Shown here: one piece after another, positions 35,592 through 43,838 of the stretch | Position numbering within the stretch: position 1 is the stretch's first letter | Layout of the letters: every line of letters begins with the position of its first letter | Source of the DNA: Microbacterium sp. VKM Ac-2870 | GTDB taxonomy: Bacteria; Actinomycetota; Actinomycetes; Actinomycetales; Microbacteriaceae | Assembly: GCF_015350795.1 (NCBI RefSeq) | Contig: NZ_JADKSH010000003.1 | Span: 124,001-188,000 of the forward strand | Reading direction: 5' to 3' | Length of the DNA: 64,000 nt | Translations under genes and position numbers: made by a program | Notes under the pieces: generated by a model | Databases searched by the model: none | What the model was told of the DNA's origin: nothing | Seen by the model: only the letters and a program-made list of their open reading frames with translations

Positions 35592-36218
35592 CTAGAGCCA
35601 GCCCTTCTCCTGCGCGATGCGCACAGCCTGCGACCGATTCGACGCGCCCAGCTTGCCGATCGCGGCGGAGAGGTTGTTGCGCACCGTTCCCGACGAGAGG
35701 AACACCTCGGCGGCGATCGCCGGAGCATCCCGACCGTCGGCGGCGAGCCGGAGGATCTGGCGCTCACGATCGGTCAGCGGATTCGCCCCCTCGAACAGGC
35801 TCATCTCGGCAAGCGCCGGGTCAACCACACGAAGACCCGCGTGTACCCGGCGGATGGCATCAGCGAGCTGCTCGACAGAGGCGTCCTTCACCACGAAGCC
35901 GTGCGCACCGGCATCCAGGGCGGCCCGCAAGTAGCCGGGACGTGCGAACGTCGTCACGATGAGGACGCGGGTGCCGGGGCTGACCGATCGGAGAGCGCGC
36001 GTCGCCTCCAGGCCGTCCATGCCGGGCATCTGGATGTCCATCAGGCAGATATCGGGGCGGGTCGCCGCCACCACGCGGATGGCCTCGTCACCGTCGCCCG
36101 CAGCTCCCACCACTTTCATGTCGGGTTCGAGATCGAGCCACGCTGCGACGGCGCCGCGGAGCATAGCCTGGTCATCGGCGAGGACGATGCTGATCGGCTC
36201 GACGGTGTCTGCGCTCAC
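35592..36218 (-). CDS. NarL/LuxR-family response regulator (DesR-like)
   Basis: 208 aa. GGAGG lies seven bases before GTG 36218; GTG 36221 is an alternative. The receiver domain has the acidic pocket (VLADDQAML), the phosphoacceptor Asp (ICLMDIQMPGMDG), Thr (IVTTFARPGY) and Lys (FVVKDAS). A C-terminal LuxR-type HTH follows (NPLTDRERQILRLAADGRDAPAIAAEVFLSSGTVRNNLSAAIGKL). Its start overlaps the stop of the sensor kinase gene by 4 nt, so the pair is coupled. With the ABC-2 transporter upstream it forms a four-gene unit of the type that responds to membrane stress or antimicrobials. The palindrome at 39140 may be its binding site. Confidence 0.95.
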   Translation of the reverse strand: MSADTVEPISIVLADDQAMLRGAVAAWLDLEPDMKVVGAAGDGDEAIRVVAATRPDICLMDIQMPGMDGLEATRALRSVSPGTRVLIVTTFARPGYLRAALDAGAHGFVVKDASVEQLADAIRRVHAGLRVVDPALAEMSLFEGANPLTDRERQILRLAADGRDAPAIAAEVFLSSGTVRNNLSAAIGKLGASNRSQAVRIAQEKGWL

Positions 36219-37324
36219 CACGTGACCTCCACCGCCGTGCCGCCCTGCCTGACCGGGCTCACCGACATGCGCGCCCCGGCCATCGCCGCGCGCTCGCGCA
36301 TGCCCCTCATCCCGTTGCCTTCCGTGCCTCGGATGCCGCGGCCGTCATCGCTGACCCGGAGCCCCCCGGGATCGATCCGCACCTTCACGACGGAGGCGTC
36401 CGCGTGACGCAAGACGTTGGTCGTCGCCTCCCGCAGAATCCAACTCGCGGTGATCGCCTGCGCGGGCGAGAGCGCTTCGGCGTCGCCCTCGACGACGAAC
36501 CCGACGCCCGCAGACCGCAGCACGTCACGACTCGTGACGAGCTCGTCGGCGAGCGTCGCACCGCGTACCCCGGCAACGGTCTCGCGCACCCCCGCCAGCG
36601 CTTCCGCCGTGAGCGCCTCGATGTCGGCCAGCTCGGCGTCGGCTCGCTCCGGGTCGGTCGCGATGAGTCGGCGCGCCAACTGGGCCTTGACCCGCACCAC
36701 GGTGAGCGAGTGCCCGATGAGATCGTGCACGTCACGCGCGACCGCTTCGCGCCCTTCGCTCGTGGCGAGCTCGACTTCGAGCTGCTGGGCCTGGACCGAG
36801 CGGACGATCAGCGCCGTGGTGACGGTGTTGACGGTCGCCAGGAGCACGATGATCGCGAGCACGGCCACGTAGTCGATTCCGTCGGGAAGCAGGATCACGA
36901 CCGCGCCCGCGACACCGATGCCTCCGGCGATCGTTATCCAGTGCGCGGAGCGCGTGAGACCGTACGACGCGAACGACATGATGAACGGCACGAAACTGAG
37001 GGCGTTTCCGCCCACGGCGGGGATCGTCAGGGCAGCGCAGGCGATGAGTGCCGCGAAAGCGACCCACTGGATCGGTCGCGGCGGGGTGAGAAGTCCCCCG
37101 CCGTCGCCGCTCATGCCGTTGAGGAACGCGGCGATGTAGACGACGACGAAGGAGACGAGCGCGATCCAGCCGGTGACGATCCAGCCCGCACCGACCGCGG
37201 ACCGCAGCAACCCGGCGACGGGATAGATGAGGAAGACCAGCCAGACGGCGGCCATCACCCAGCCGTACCGTTCCCACACCGAACCGGAGCCCTTGCCGCG
37301 AACGCGCGCCTGCTGCAGCGTCAT
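36215..37324 (-). CDS. Sensor histidine kinase (HisKA_3, DesK-like)
   Basis: 369 aa from ATG 37324 (MTLQQARVRGKGSGS...), ten bases past the permease stop. Six TM helices lie in the first 150 residues with almost no external loop, so it likely senses the membrane itself. The dimerisation helix carries the phosphoacceptor His in REAVARDVHDLIGHSLTVV, the HisKA_3 H-D pattern. An HATPase domain follows with the N box (REATTNVLRHADAS), G1 (VSDDGRGIRG) and G2 (GNGMRGMRERAAMAGA). It phosphorylates the neighbouring NarL-type regulator. The pairing with an ABC-2 transporter is standard in actinobacteria and Firmicutes. Confidence 0.94.
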   Translation of the reverse strand: MTLQQARVRGKGSGSVWERYGWVMAAVWLVFLIYPVAGLLRSAVGAGWIVTGWIALVSFVVVYIAAFLNGMSGDGGGLLTPPRPIQWVAFAALIACAALTIPAVGGNALSFVPFIMSFASYGLTRSAHWITIAGGIGVAGAVVILLPDGIDYVAVLAIIVLLATVNTVTTALIVRSVQAQQLEVELATSEGREAVARDVHDLIGHSLTVVRVKAQLARRLIATDPERADAELADIEALTAEALAGVRETVAGVRGATLADELVTSRDVLRSAGVGFVVEGDAEALSPAQAITASWILREATTNVLRHADASVVKVRIDPGGLRVSDDGRGIRGTEGNGMRGMRERAAMAGARMSVSPVRQGGTAVEVTW

Positions 37325-37334
37325 GGTCTCGACC

Positions 37335-38102
37335 CTACCGACGTGCACGCGCGCGCTTCACACCCCAAGCCACCAGGGCCCCGAAGACGACGGACCAGAC
37401 CACGATGTTGAGTGCGACGGCCCACGGCGGGTCGATCTGACCGGTCGTGAGCACACCATCGGTCAGCGGCCATCGTGCCAGCGCGACCACCCCGTACATC
37501 GGGGTGAACCGCGCGATGTCGAGCATCACACCGTCCAACGGCATGAAGACATTGCCGAAGAATCCGAAGAATGTCAGCGAGATCGACGCGAGTGTCGCCG
37601 CCCCGTCGGAGCGGAACACCAAACCCATGCCCAACCCGTACAGCCCGAACAGCAACGCCCCGCCGAGAATGAGGCCGGCGCTCGCCGCCCAGCGCCATCC
37701 GTCCGCCGCCTGCGCTCCGGTGGCAGCGCCGACGATGAAGACGAGCCCTACCGCGAGCGCCGCGCCGGCCATCGCTGTGATGAGCTTCGTCACCGCGTAT
37801 CCCGCGGTGCGAAGAGGAGTCATCGCCAATTGGCGACCCCATCCCTGCGCCGCCTCGACCGCCGCATTCGAGGTCGTCGAGGTCATCGCGACGGCGGCGC
37901 CGTAGGCCGCCATCGAGACCATCACGTAGAAGCGGACGTTGCCGTGTCCGGCCGGCATCGCTCCGTACGAAGCTCCGGCGCCGAACAGCGCGTACATCCC
38001 GACGGGCATGGCGAGGGTGAAGGCCAGCGTGTACGGGTTGCGCAGTTGGCGCAGCGCCTCCACACGCAACATCGTGGGCGAGATCGTGAGCGCGTGAGCC
38101 AT
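37335..38102 (-). CDS. ABC-2 type transporter permease
   Basis: 255 aa with six TM segments and the ABC-2 arrangement: an N-terminal cytoplasmic start (ISPTMLRVEALRQLRNPYTLAFTLAMPVGMYALFG), and a central F-x-G-N-x-F-M-P-L-D region before TM5 (FFGFFGNVFMPLDGVML). It forms the channel of the exporter whose ATPase is encoded 3 nt upstream. Such exporters move lipids, peptides or drugs out of the cell, and their own two-component system commonly induces them on contact with the toxic agent. Substrate not determinable. Confidence 0.92.
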   Translation of the reverse strand: MAHALTISPTMLRVEALRQLRNPYTLAFTLAMPVGMYALFGAGASYGAMPAGHGNVRFYVMVSMAAYGAAVAMTSTTSNAAVEAAQGWGRQLAMTPLRTAGYAVTKLITAMAGAALAVGLVFIVGAATGAQAADGWRWAASAGLILGGALLFGLYGLGMGLVFRSDGAATLASISLTFFGFFGNVFMPLDGVMLDIARFTPMYGVVALARWPLTDGVLTTGQIDPPWAVALNIVVWSVVFGALVAWGVKRARARR

Positions 38103-38105
38103 GGG

Positions 38106-39080
38106 TCAGTCCTCCGTCAGAGCCGTGAAAGCGGTTTCCAGCGTCGGCGCGGTCACCTCGAGGTCGCGAGCGCCGGCGCGCAGCAAGACGAACGCAGCGG
38201 CATCCGCGTCGACAGCACGGAGCCGGATCCTCCCGGCATCCTCGCGAAGTTCCGTCACACCGTCGGTGGCGGCGAGAGAGGCGACGAGCCGTGCCGCGGC
38301 GTCGGCGTCGGCGGGGAGCGTCGCAGCGACGGTGCGCGCGCCGAGGCTCGCCCTCAGCTGCGCGGTCGGGGCGTCCGCCACGATACGTCCGCGGTGCATG
38401 ACGACCGTGCGACGGGCGAACTGCTCAGCCTCCTCGAGGTAATGGGTGGCGAAGACGATGGTGCGCCCGGCATCCGCTTCCGCCCGCATGACGTCCCAGA
38501 AACGATGCCGCGCGGTCACATCCATTCCGGCGGTGGGTTCATCCAGCACAAGGATGTCGGGATCGGCCACCAGCGCCAGTGCGAAGCGCACCCGCTGCTG
38601 CTCTCCCCCCGAGCACTTCGACACACGGCGCCGCGCAAGCGGCTCGAGTCCTGCCCGCCGCATCGTGTCGGGCACGCGCCGCAGGGCCTGGCGCCCGTGC
38701 AGCGACGCGATCACTTCGACCGTCTCGCGCACTGTGATATCCCCCAGGAGGCCGCCGGTCTGCAACACGGCGGCAATGCGACCGGATGCCGCGGCATCGA
38801 CGGCCCGCTCGCCGAGTACGCGCACGGTGCCCGCACTCGGGTCGATCAACCCGAGCAGCAGGTCGAGGGTCGTCGTCTTGCCCGCACCGTTCGGGCCGAG
38901 CAGAGCGACGATTTCTCCACGCCGGACCGTGAGGTCGACGCCGGCGACGGCGCGGACGGTGCGCACGCCGACGCCGAACGATCGCTCGATTCCGTCGAGA
39001 CGAAGGACGATCGGCGCCTGGTCGCCCGCGAGAGCGGCGGGCGTCGCGGGCGAGGCTGCGGTCGCGGGCGCTGGGGTCAT
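38106..39080 (-). CDS. ABC transporter ATP-binding protein
   Basis: 324 aa. The nucleotide-binding domain starts near residue 25, with Walker A (LLGPNGAGKTTTLDLLLG), Q-loop (VLQTGGLLGDITV), signature (KCSGGEQQRVRFALA), Walker B (ILVLDEPTAGMD) and H-loop (IVFATHYLEEA). A C-terminal extension of about 90 residues is like that of DrrA/CcmA-type drug-resistance ATPases. The first 20 residues are Ala/Pro/Thr-rich. It is the first gene of the ATPase-permease-kinase-regulator operon, preceded by a 12-bp palindrome (39140-39151) and an open gap of about 100 nt before adh's end. The start ATG is preceded by GGTGGAACC. Confidence 0.94.
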   Translation of the reverse strand: MTPAPATAASPATPAALAGDQAPIVLRLDGIERSFGVGVRTVRAVAGVDLTVRRGEIVALLGPNGAGKTTTLDLLLGLIDPSAGTVRVLGERAVDAAASGRIAAVLQTGGLLGDITVRETVEVIASLHGRQALRRVPDTMRRAGLEPLARRRVSKCSGGEQQRVRFALALVADPDILVLDEPTAGMDVTARHRFWDVMRAEADAGRTIVFATHYLEEAEQFARRTVVMHRGRIVADAPTAQLRASLGARTVAATLPADADAAARLVASLAATDGVTELREDAGRIRLRAVDADAAAFVLLRAGARDLEVTAPTLETAFTALTED

Positions 39081-39139
39081 GGTTCCACCCTCGCCGAGGG
39101 CAACGCGCTGGTCAGGAGGGCGGTGTCATCCGCTCGACA

Positions 39140-39151
39140 TGACACGTGTCA
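39140..39151. promoter_or_regulatory. Palindromic operator upstream of the ABC/two-component operon
   Basis: TGACACGTGTCA, a perfect 12-bp palindrome 60 nt before the ATPase start, with a further TGTCAT half-site at 39124-39129. Likely bound by the operon's own response regulator, though the protein is not proven. Confidence 0.5.
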
Positions 39152-39183
39152 CGTCGGCGCCCACACCCCGGCGCGCGACCGGC

Positions 39184-40215
39184 TCAGGGGCGGAGCATCA
39201 CCTTGAGCGCTTCGCGACGATCCATCAGCTCGTATCCGCGCGCAGTGTCGTCGAGACTCAGCTCCACGTCGAAAACGCGACCCGGGTCGACGGAGCGGTC
39301 GAGGATGCCGGGCAGCAGCCGCTCGGCGTAGGCGCGCACCGGCGCGACTCCCCCGGTGATACTGACGTTGCGCGCGAACTGGGCGCGGCCGATCGGGCCG
39401 TCGCTGTACTGCGGCACGCCGACGCGGGCGATGCGCCCACCGGCGCGCACGATGCCGAGCGCCTGCTCGAACGCCGGCAGATGACCGACGGCCTCGAGTA
39501 CGGCGTGGCATCCATCGCCATCGGTGAGTTCCCGCACGCGCTCGATGCCCTCGTCGCCGCGTTCCTCCACCACGTCGGTGGCCCCGAACTCGCGGCCGAG
39601 GTCAGTGCGCGAGCGATGACGGCCCATCAGAATGATGCGCTCAGCGCCGAGCAGCCGGGCCGACAGCACGGCGAGCAGTCCGACGGCACCGTCGCCGATG
39701 ACCGCAACCGTAGTGTCGGGACCGACTCCACCGGTGAGTGCGGCGTGATAGCCCGTACCGTACACGTCGCTGAGCGTGAGGAAGCTGGCGAGGAACTCGC
39801 TGTGCTCATCACCGGGCACCGGCACGAGAGTCCCGTCGGCGAGCGGCGCCCGCAGCATCCCGGCCTGTGCGCCCGCCGTGCCCCGGTTGGCCAACCCCGC
39901 GAGGCGGCAGGAGGTGTGCAGCCCTTCGCGGCAGAACGTGCACACGCCGCAGGAGAACACGAACGGCACCACGACGAGGTCGCCGGGACGCACGGTCGTG
40001 ACGTCGGCACCGACCTCTTCGACGATTCCGAGATACTCGTGCCCCATCGATGATCCACCTTCGTCGGGCGCCATCGAGTGGTACGGATGCAGGTCGCTGC
40101 CGCAGACGCAGGTACGTACGAGACGAAGGAGAGCATCGGTGGGCTCTTCGATCCGAGGATCGGCGGCGTCGATCACTCGGACGTCACCGGCACCGAACAT
40201 ATAGGCAGCACGCAT
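39184..40215 (-). CDS. Zinc-dependent alcohol dehydrogenase family protein
   Basis: 343 aa, MDR superfamily. Catalytic zinc ligands are visible (CVCGSDLHPYH, GHEYLGIVEEVG). The structural zinc loop is C-G-V-C-T-F-C with a fourth Cys (FSCGVCTFCREGLHTSCRL). The nucleotide-binding motif is AVIGDGAVGLLAVLSA. Such enzymes oxidise alcohols or sugars with NAD(P); the GHE(Y/F)xG and loop patterns are nearest to threonine/sorbitol-type dehydrogenases. It lies 8 nt after padR in the same operon, so the PadR protein probably represses it. A very weak ribosome site suggests coupling. Confidence 0.92.
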   Translation of the reverse strand: MRAAYMFGAGDVRVIDAADPRIEEPTDALLRLVRTCVCGSDLHPYHSMAPDEGGSSMGHEYLGIVEEVGADVTTVRPGDLVVVPFVFSCGVCTFCREGLHTSCRLAGLANRGTAGAQAGMLRAPLADGTLVPVPGDEHSEFLASFLTLSDVYGTGYHAALTGGVGPDTTVAVIGDGAVGLLAVLSARLLGAERIILMGRHRSRTDLGREFGATDVVEERGDEGIERVRELTDGDGCHAVLEAVGHLPAFEQALGIVRAGGRIARVGVPQYSDGPIGRAQFARNVSITGGVAPVRAYAERLLPGILDRSVDPGRVFDVELSLDDTARGYELMDRREALKVMLRP

Positions 40216-40223
40216 AGGTCAAG

Positions 40224-40811
40224 TCAAACACGGCGCGCGGGTCGACCGCGCTTGGGTTTTTCGGCAGACAGTTCCAAGGCCATTGCCCGCGGCGGGTGCG
40301 AGGCCAGACGCTGCTCGACGTGGGCGAGCCACCGCAGTTCGCCTTCGGCGGCGAAAAGCGCCGCAGACAACGGCAACGCGGCGATGACGGAGGCGGGATC
40401 GCCGGCGTCGACCTGGGCGTACCTCGCGGTGAGATCGTCCCAACGCGCACGCGATGCGACTTCCTGCGCCCGCACGACGGCGGCGATATCCACGCCGGGC
40501 AAGGTCGCGGCGAGCGTCAATTTGAGCGTCAGCTCATCGCGAGTACCCTCGGTCCGTGCGACAGGAGCATCGAGCCAGTCGCGCACCGCGGCGGAACCGG
40601 CGCGGGTGATGCGCCAGTACACGTGCCCCTCGGCATCCACCTCGTCTTTGGTGACGAGGCCGTCGCGCTCCAGGCGATCAAGCGTGTTGTAGATCTGCCC
40701 CACGTTCAACGAAGAGATCGAGCCGGTGCGGCGATCGAACTCGGTGCGCAGCTGATATCCGTAGCAGGGGCCCTGATCGAGGATCGCCAACAGGCTCTGT
40801 CGAACCGACAT
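40224..40811 (-). CDS. PadR-family transcriptional regulator
   Basis: 195 aa from ATG 40811 (MSVRQSLLAILDQGPCYGYQL), with GGGGGAGC upstream; the long frame to 41096 is antisense to the alarmone synthetase gene and rejected. The PadR winged helix is clear: CYGYQLRTEFDRRTG, then NVGQIYNTLDRLERDGLV, and a wing DAEGHVYWRIT. The C-terminal dimerisation domain is of the long type (to LASHPPRAMALELSAEKPKRG). PadR proteins repress stress or phenolic-acid genes and often themselves. The putative operator GTAT-N4-ATAC overlaps its own -10 (40848-40860). The linked adh gene is the likely target. Confidence 0.93.
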   Translation of the reverse strand: MSVRQSLLAILDQGPCYGYQLRTEFDRRTGSISSLNVGQIYNTLDRLERDGLVTKDEVDAEGHVYWRITRAGSAAVRDWLDAPVARTEGTRDELTLKLTLAATLPGVDIAAVVRAQEVASRARWDDLTARYAQVDAGDPASVIAALPLSAALFAAEGELRWLAHVEQRLASHPPRAMALELSAEKPKRGRPARRV

Positions 40812-40847
40812 GCTCCCCCGATGCGTCGCTGTGTTATCTGCTTTCCC

Positions 40848-40860
40848 AGTATATGCATAC
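40848..40860 (-). promoter_or_regulatory. padR promoter with overlapping operator
   Basis: -10 TATACT on the minus strand (40848-40853) overlaps the inverted repeat GTAT-ATGC-ATAC (40849-40860). The arrangement fits autorepression; PadR sites are often ATGT-N8-ACAT-like, and this is looser. Confidence 0.45.
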
Positions 40861-40944
40861 ACGGAAACGGCACTCGCTCGAAGAACACGCGCACCACATC
40901 TGCCCCACAGCATCCGCTGAGGCCCGCCCGCTACCGTCGGGATC

Positions 40945-41646
40945 ATGGAAGCGACACCGCATGCCCTGTCCGTCTCGACCGACGAGGGAGTGGCGACGTT
41001 CTCCGCCGAGCAGCTGCGGATGATGCGCGACGAGTTCCAGCGGTTTCTGCTCGAGTACCAGTTCGGACTCCGCGAGGTGGAGACCAAACTCGGCATCCTG
41101 CGCGACGAGTTCTTGCTGATGCACGACTACAACCCGATCGAGCACGTCTCCAGTCGGGTGAAGACGGCCGACAGCCTCGTCGACAAGATCACGCGGAAGG
41201 GCGTCGAGCCCACGTTCGACGCGATCCGTGCGCAGATCACCGACATCGCCGGCATCCGCGTGACCACGAGCTTCACGAAAGACGCCTATCGCCTGTTCGA
41301 CCTCCTGACGCAGCAGGACGACATCGTCGTCCGCGAGGTCAAGGACTACATCGCCCGACCCAAGGCCAACGGCTACAAGAGCTTGCACGTGATCGTGGAG
41401 GTGCCGGTCTTCCTCTCCTCCGGGCGGGTGGACGTCGCCGTCGAGGTGCAGTTCCGCACGATCGCGATGGACTTCTGGGCGAGCCTGGAACACAAGATCT
41501 ACTACAAGTACGCCGGCGCCGTTCCCGACGGCCTGCTCGCCGAGCTGACGGATGCTGCCGACTCGGCCGCGCAGCTCGACGCGCGGATGGAGCGCCTGCA
41601 CGGCCAGCTCCACGGCGCACCGTCGCCGGTCGTCCGCGCCGTCTGA
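40945..41646 (+). CDS. Small alarmone synthetase, RelA/SpoT domain
   Basis: 233 aa. A synthetase-only RelA/SpoT protein (YjbM/YwaC class): no HD hydrolase, TGS or ACT domains. The catalytic blocks are present: SSRVKTADSLVDKITRKG (ATP site R-x-K), DIAGIRVTTSFTKDAYRL (Mg-binding Asp), DYIARPKANGYKSLHVIV (G-loop, Tyr that stacks on GDP/GTP) and VEVQFRTIAMDFWASLEH (catalytic Gln/Glu region). It transfers pyrophosphate from ATP to GDP or GTP to give (p)ppGpp without needing the ribosome, usually in answer to cell-wall or other stress. ATG 40945, probably leaderless (TACCGT, 7 nt). Monocistronic. Confidence 0.95.
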   Translation: MEATPHALSVSTDEGVATFSAEQLRMMRDEFQRFLLEYQFGLREVETKLGILRDEFLLMHDYNPIEHVSSRVKTADSLVDKITRKGVEPTFDAIRAQITDIAGIRVTTSFTKDAYRLFDLLTQQDDIVVREVKDYIARPKANGYKSLHVIVEVPVFLSSGRVDVAVEVQFRTIAMDFWASLEHKIYYKYAGAVPDGLLAELTDAADSAAQLDARMERLHGQLHGAPSPVVRAV

Positions 41647-41685
41647 GCCTGCACAGAAGCGGGGTTCGCCGCCGGGTGATCCCGC

Positions 41686-42663
41686 TCAGCCCAGGGCGGC
41701 GCGCCAGTCGGCCAGCAACCGTGCCGTCGTGCGGGTGTGCAACCACGGCATCTCGGGCGCCTCGGTGCGGCCGTCCCGCAGCGCGAGGATGGTCGCGTCG
41801 GCCTCGGCGGCCATCGGGCTGACGGTCGGGGTTCGGATGTGCTCGACCGAACCGTCGGGGCGGCGCAGCACTGCATCCGCCGTCGAGACGATGCGGCTGC
41901 CCCACACGTTCGCGATCTCCAACACACCCGCGGTGCCGCGGATGACGGCCGTCCGCGGCAGATCGGCGGTGATCGCCGTGGCGATCCGCGCCTCGAACGC
42001 ACCGAACGCAATCCGCGCACGCGCCTGTTCGTCGACGGCGCCGACCACACCGTCCACCTCGACGACGACCGGCTCGGCATCGATGCCCGCCCAGGCGGCG
42101 AGACCCACGACGAGGGATGCCGGATAGCACCCCACATCGAGAATCGCCCCGCCCGCGATCTCGGGATCGAACAGGCGGCCCTCGTGCACGCTCGCGGCGA
42201 AGCCCAACGTCGAGTCGACGGAGATCAGCTCGCCGAGCACCCCGGCGGAGATCAGCGCGCGCAGGCGGTCGGCAAACGGCCCGAAGCGGTACTTGAACGC
42301 CTCGACGACCGGAAGGCCGACCCCGCCGGCGTGCGCCAGCACGTCTTCGGTTTCGGAGACCGTCACCCCCAGCGGCTTCTCGCACAGCACGGCTTTTCCC
42401 GCGGCGAGGGCGGCGTTCGCGAGCTCGGCATGGGTCGTGTGCACCGTGCCGATGTACACGGCATCCACGTCGCCCCGCGCGAGCACCTCGTCGTAGGTGC
42501 CGGCGACCGGGGCGCCGTGGGCATCGGCGAAAGCCCGCGCCCGCATGCCGTCGCGCGCGCCGACGGCATGCAGAACCCCGTGCTCGGCCTGCGGCAGCGC
42601 CGCGACGAAATCGCCCGTGATGACACCGGCGCCCAGGACCGCCCAGCGTGCTCTGTCGCTCAT
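41686..42663 (-). CDS. Gfo/Idh/MocA family oxidoreductase
   Basis: 325 aa. The N-terminal Rossmann domain has a G-A-G-V-I-T-G motif (AVLGAGVITGDFVAALP), the D-A-V-Y-I-G-T-V-H strand and the conserved E-K-P-L (VLCEKPLGVTV). The C-terminal domain has ILDVGCYPASL, where the D/H pair (here C-Y) would place the substrate: members usually have D-x-G-x-H, and this protein has D-V-G-C-Y, as in many trans-1,2-dihydrobenzenediol-dehydrogenase-like relatives. Substrate unknown, probably a sugar or inositol. ATG 42663 has TAGCGT six bases upstream and a G run that could serve as a ribosome site. It stands alone. Confidence 0.9.
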   Translation of the reverse strand: MSDRARWAVLGAGVITGDFVAALPQAEHGVLHAVGARDGMRARAFADAHGAPVAGTYDEVLARGDVDAVYIGTVHTTHAELANAALAAGKAVLCEKPLGVTVSETEDVLAHAGGVGLPVVEAFKYRFGPFADRLRALISAGVLGELISVDSTLGFAASVHEGRLFDPEIAGGAILDVGCYPASLVVGLAAWAGIDAEPVVVEVDGVVGAVDEQARARIAFGAFEARIATAITADLPRTAVIRGTAGVLEIANVWGSRIVSTADAVLRRPDGSVEHIRTPTVSPMAAEADATILALRDGRTEAPEMPWLHTRTTARLLADWRAALG

Positions 42664-42683
42664 CCCCCCACGCTAGCGGGGTG

Positions 42684-43838
42684 TCACGCCCGCAGTGCCC
42701 GGTCGAGGTCGTCCACCAGGTCGTCGACGTCTTCGATGCCCACCGACAGCCGCACGACCTCCACCGGAACTGCCGCGTCGGTGCCGCGGACGGAGGCGTG
42801 CGTCATGGCATCCGGGTAGTTGACGAGCGATTCGACCCCGCCGAGCGACTCCGCGAGCTGGAAGAGCCGGGTCGATTCGGCGAACCGGCGCGCCGCCGGG
42901 CCCGACTCCAGCGCCACCGAGACGATGCCGCCGAAGCCGCTCATCTGCCGCACCGCGATGTCGTGGCCCGGATGGTCGGCGAGCCCCGGATAGAACACGC
43001 GGGCGACGCGATCGCTCGACGTCAGGAACGCGGCGACGGCGGCGGCGTTCTCACTGTGGCGCTGCATCCGCACGGCCAGAGTCTTGATGCCGCGCGTCGT
43101 GAGCCACGCGTCGAGCGGTCCCGAGACGGCACCGACGGCGAACTGCAGGAATCCGATCTTCTCGGCGAGCGCCTCATCGTTGACCACGAGCGCGCCGCCC
43201 ACGACATCGGAGTGACCGCCCAGGTACTTCGTCGTGGAATGCACGACGACATCGGCGCCAAGGGCGAGCGGTCGCTGCAGCGCCGGGGTGGCGAAGGTGT
43301 TGTCGACGACGACGAGCGCACCCGCGTCGTGTCCGATGCGGGCAAGACCGGCGATGTCGGTGATGCGCAGCAGCGGATTCGACGGCGTCTCCACCCACAT
43401 CAGACGCGGCGCGCGCTCGGCGACCGCGGCGCGCACGGCATCCCCATCGCTCATGTCGACGACCCGCAGCCGCACTCCCCACGGTCCGAGCACGCGCGCC
43501 AGCAGCCGGTAGGTGCCGCCGTACACGTCACTGCCGAGCAGCACCTCGTCGCCCGGCGCCAACGCGGCCCGCAGCAGAGTGTCTTCGGCGGCGAGCCCCG
43601 ACGCGAACGAGAACGCGTGGGCACCGCCCTCGATCGCCGCCAGCTGGGTCTGCAGCGCGGTGCGCGTGGGATTGCCGCTGCGCCCGTACTCGTAGCCCTG
43701 GCGGAGCCCGCCGATCCCGTCCTGCGCGAACGTCGTGGAGAAGTGCACGGGCGGGATGACTGCCCCGGTGCTCTCGTCGGGGTCCTGCCCGGCGTGGACG
43801 GCGAGACTGGCGAAACGGCGGGCGGCGTCGGTGGTCAT
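42684..43838 (-). CDS. metB: Cystathionine gamma-synthase (PLP, Cys/Met metabolism family)
   Basis: 384 aa from ATG 43838, with AAGGAG nine bases upstream. PLP-dependent fold-type I: YEYGRSGNPTR (phosphate-binding Tyr/Arg), the aspartate strand VVVDNTFATP and the Schiff-base Lys (HSTTKYLGGHSD). It joins O-acetyl- or O-succinylhomoserine and cysteine into cystathionine, or splits cystathionine (gamma-lyase); family features alone do not separate these. The upstream gene for a cystathionine beta-synthase-type enzyme overlaps it by 4 nt (ATGA), so the operon could run in the reverse direction, making cysteine from homocysteine. The poly-cysteine leader fits a role in cysteine supply. Confidence 0.92.
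   Translation of the reverse strand: MTTDAARRFASLAVHAGQDPDESTGAVIPPVHFSTTFAQDGIGGLRQGYEYGRSGNPTRTALQTQLAAIEGGAHAFSFASGLAAEDTLLRAALAPGDEVLLGSDVYGGTYRLLARVLGPWGVRLRVVDMSDGDAVRAAVAERAPRLMWVETPSNPLLRITDIAGLARIGHDAGALVVVDNTFATPALQRPLALGADVVVHSTTKYLGGHSDVVGGALVVNDEALAEKIGFLQFAVGAVSGPLDAWLTTRGIKTLAVRMQRHSENAAAVAAFLTSSDRVARVFYPGLADHPGHDIAVRQMSGFGGIVSVALESGPAARRFAESTRLFQLAESLGGVESLVNYPDAMTHASVRGTDAAVPVEVVRLSVGIEDVDDLVDDLDRALRA

Noticed and set aside
37227..39206. Plus-strand open frame of 659 codons
   Set aside because: Antisense to the sensor kinase, permease and ATPase, all of which have clear motifs; the frame has no recognisable domain.
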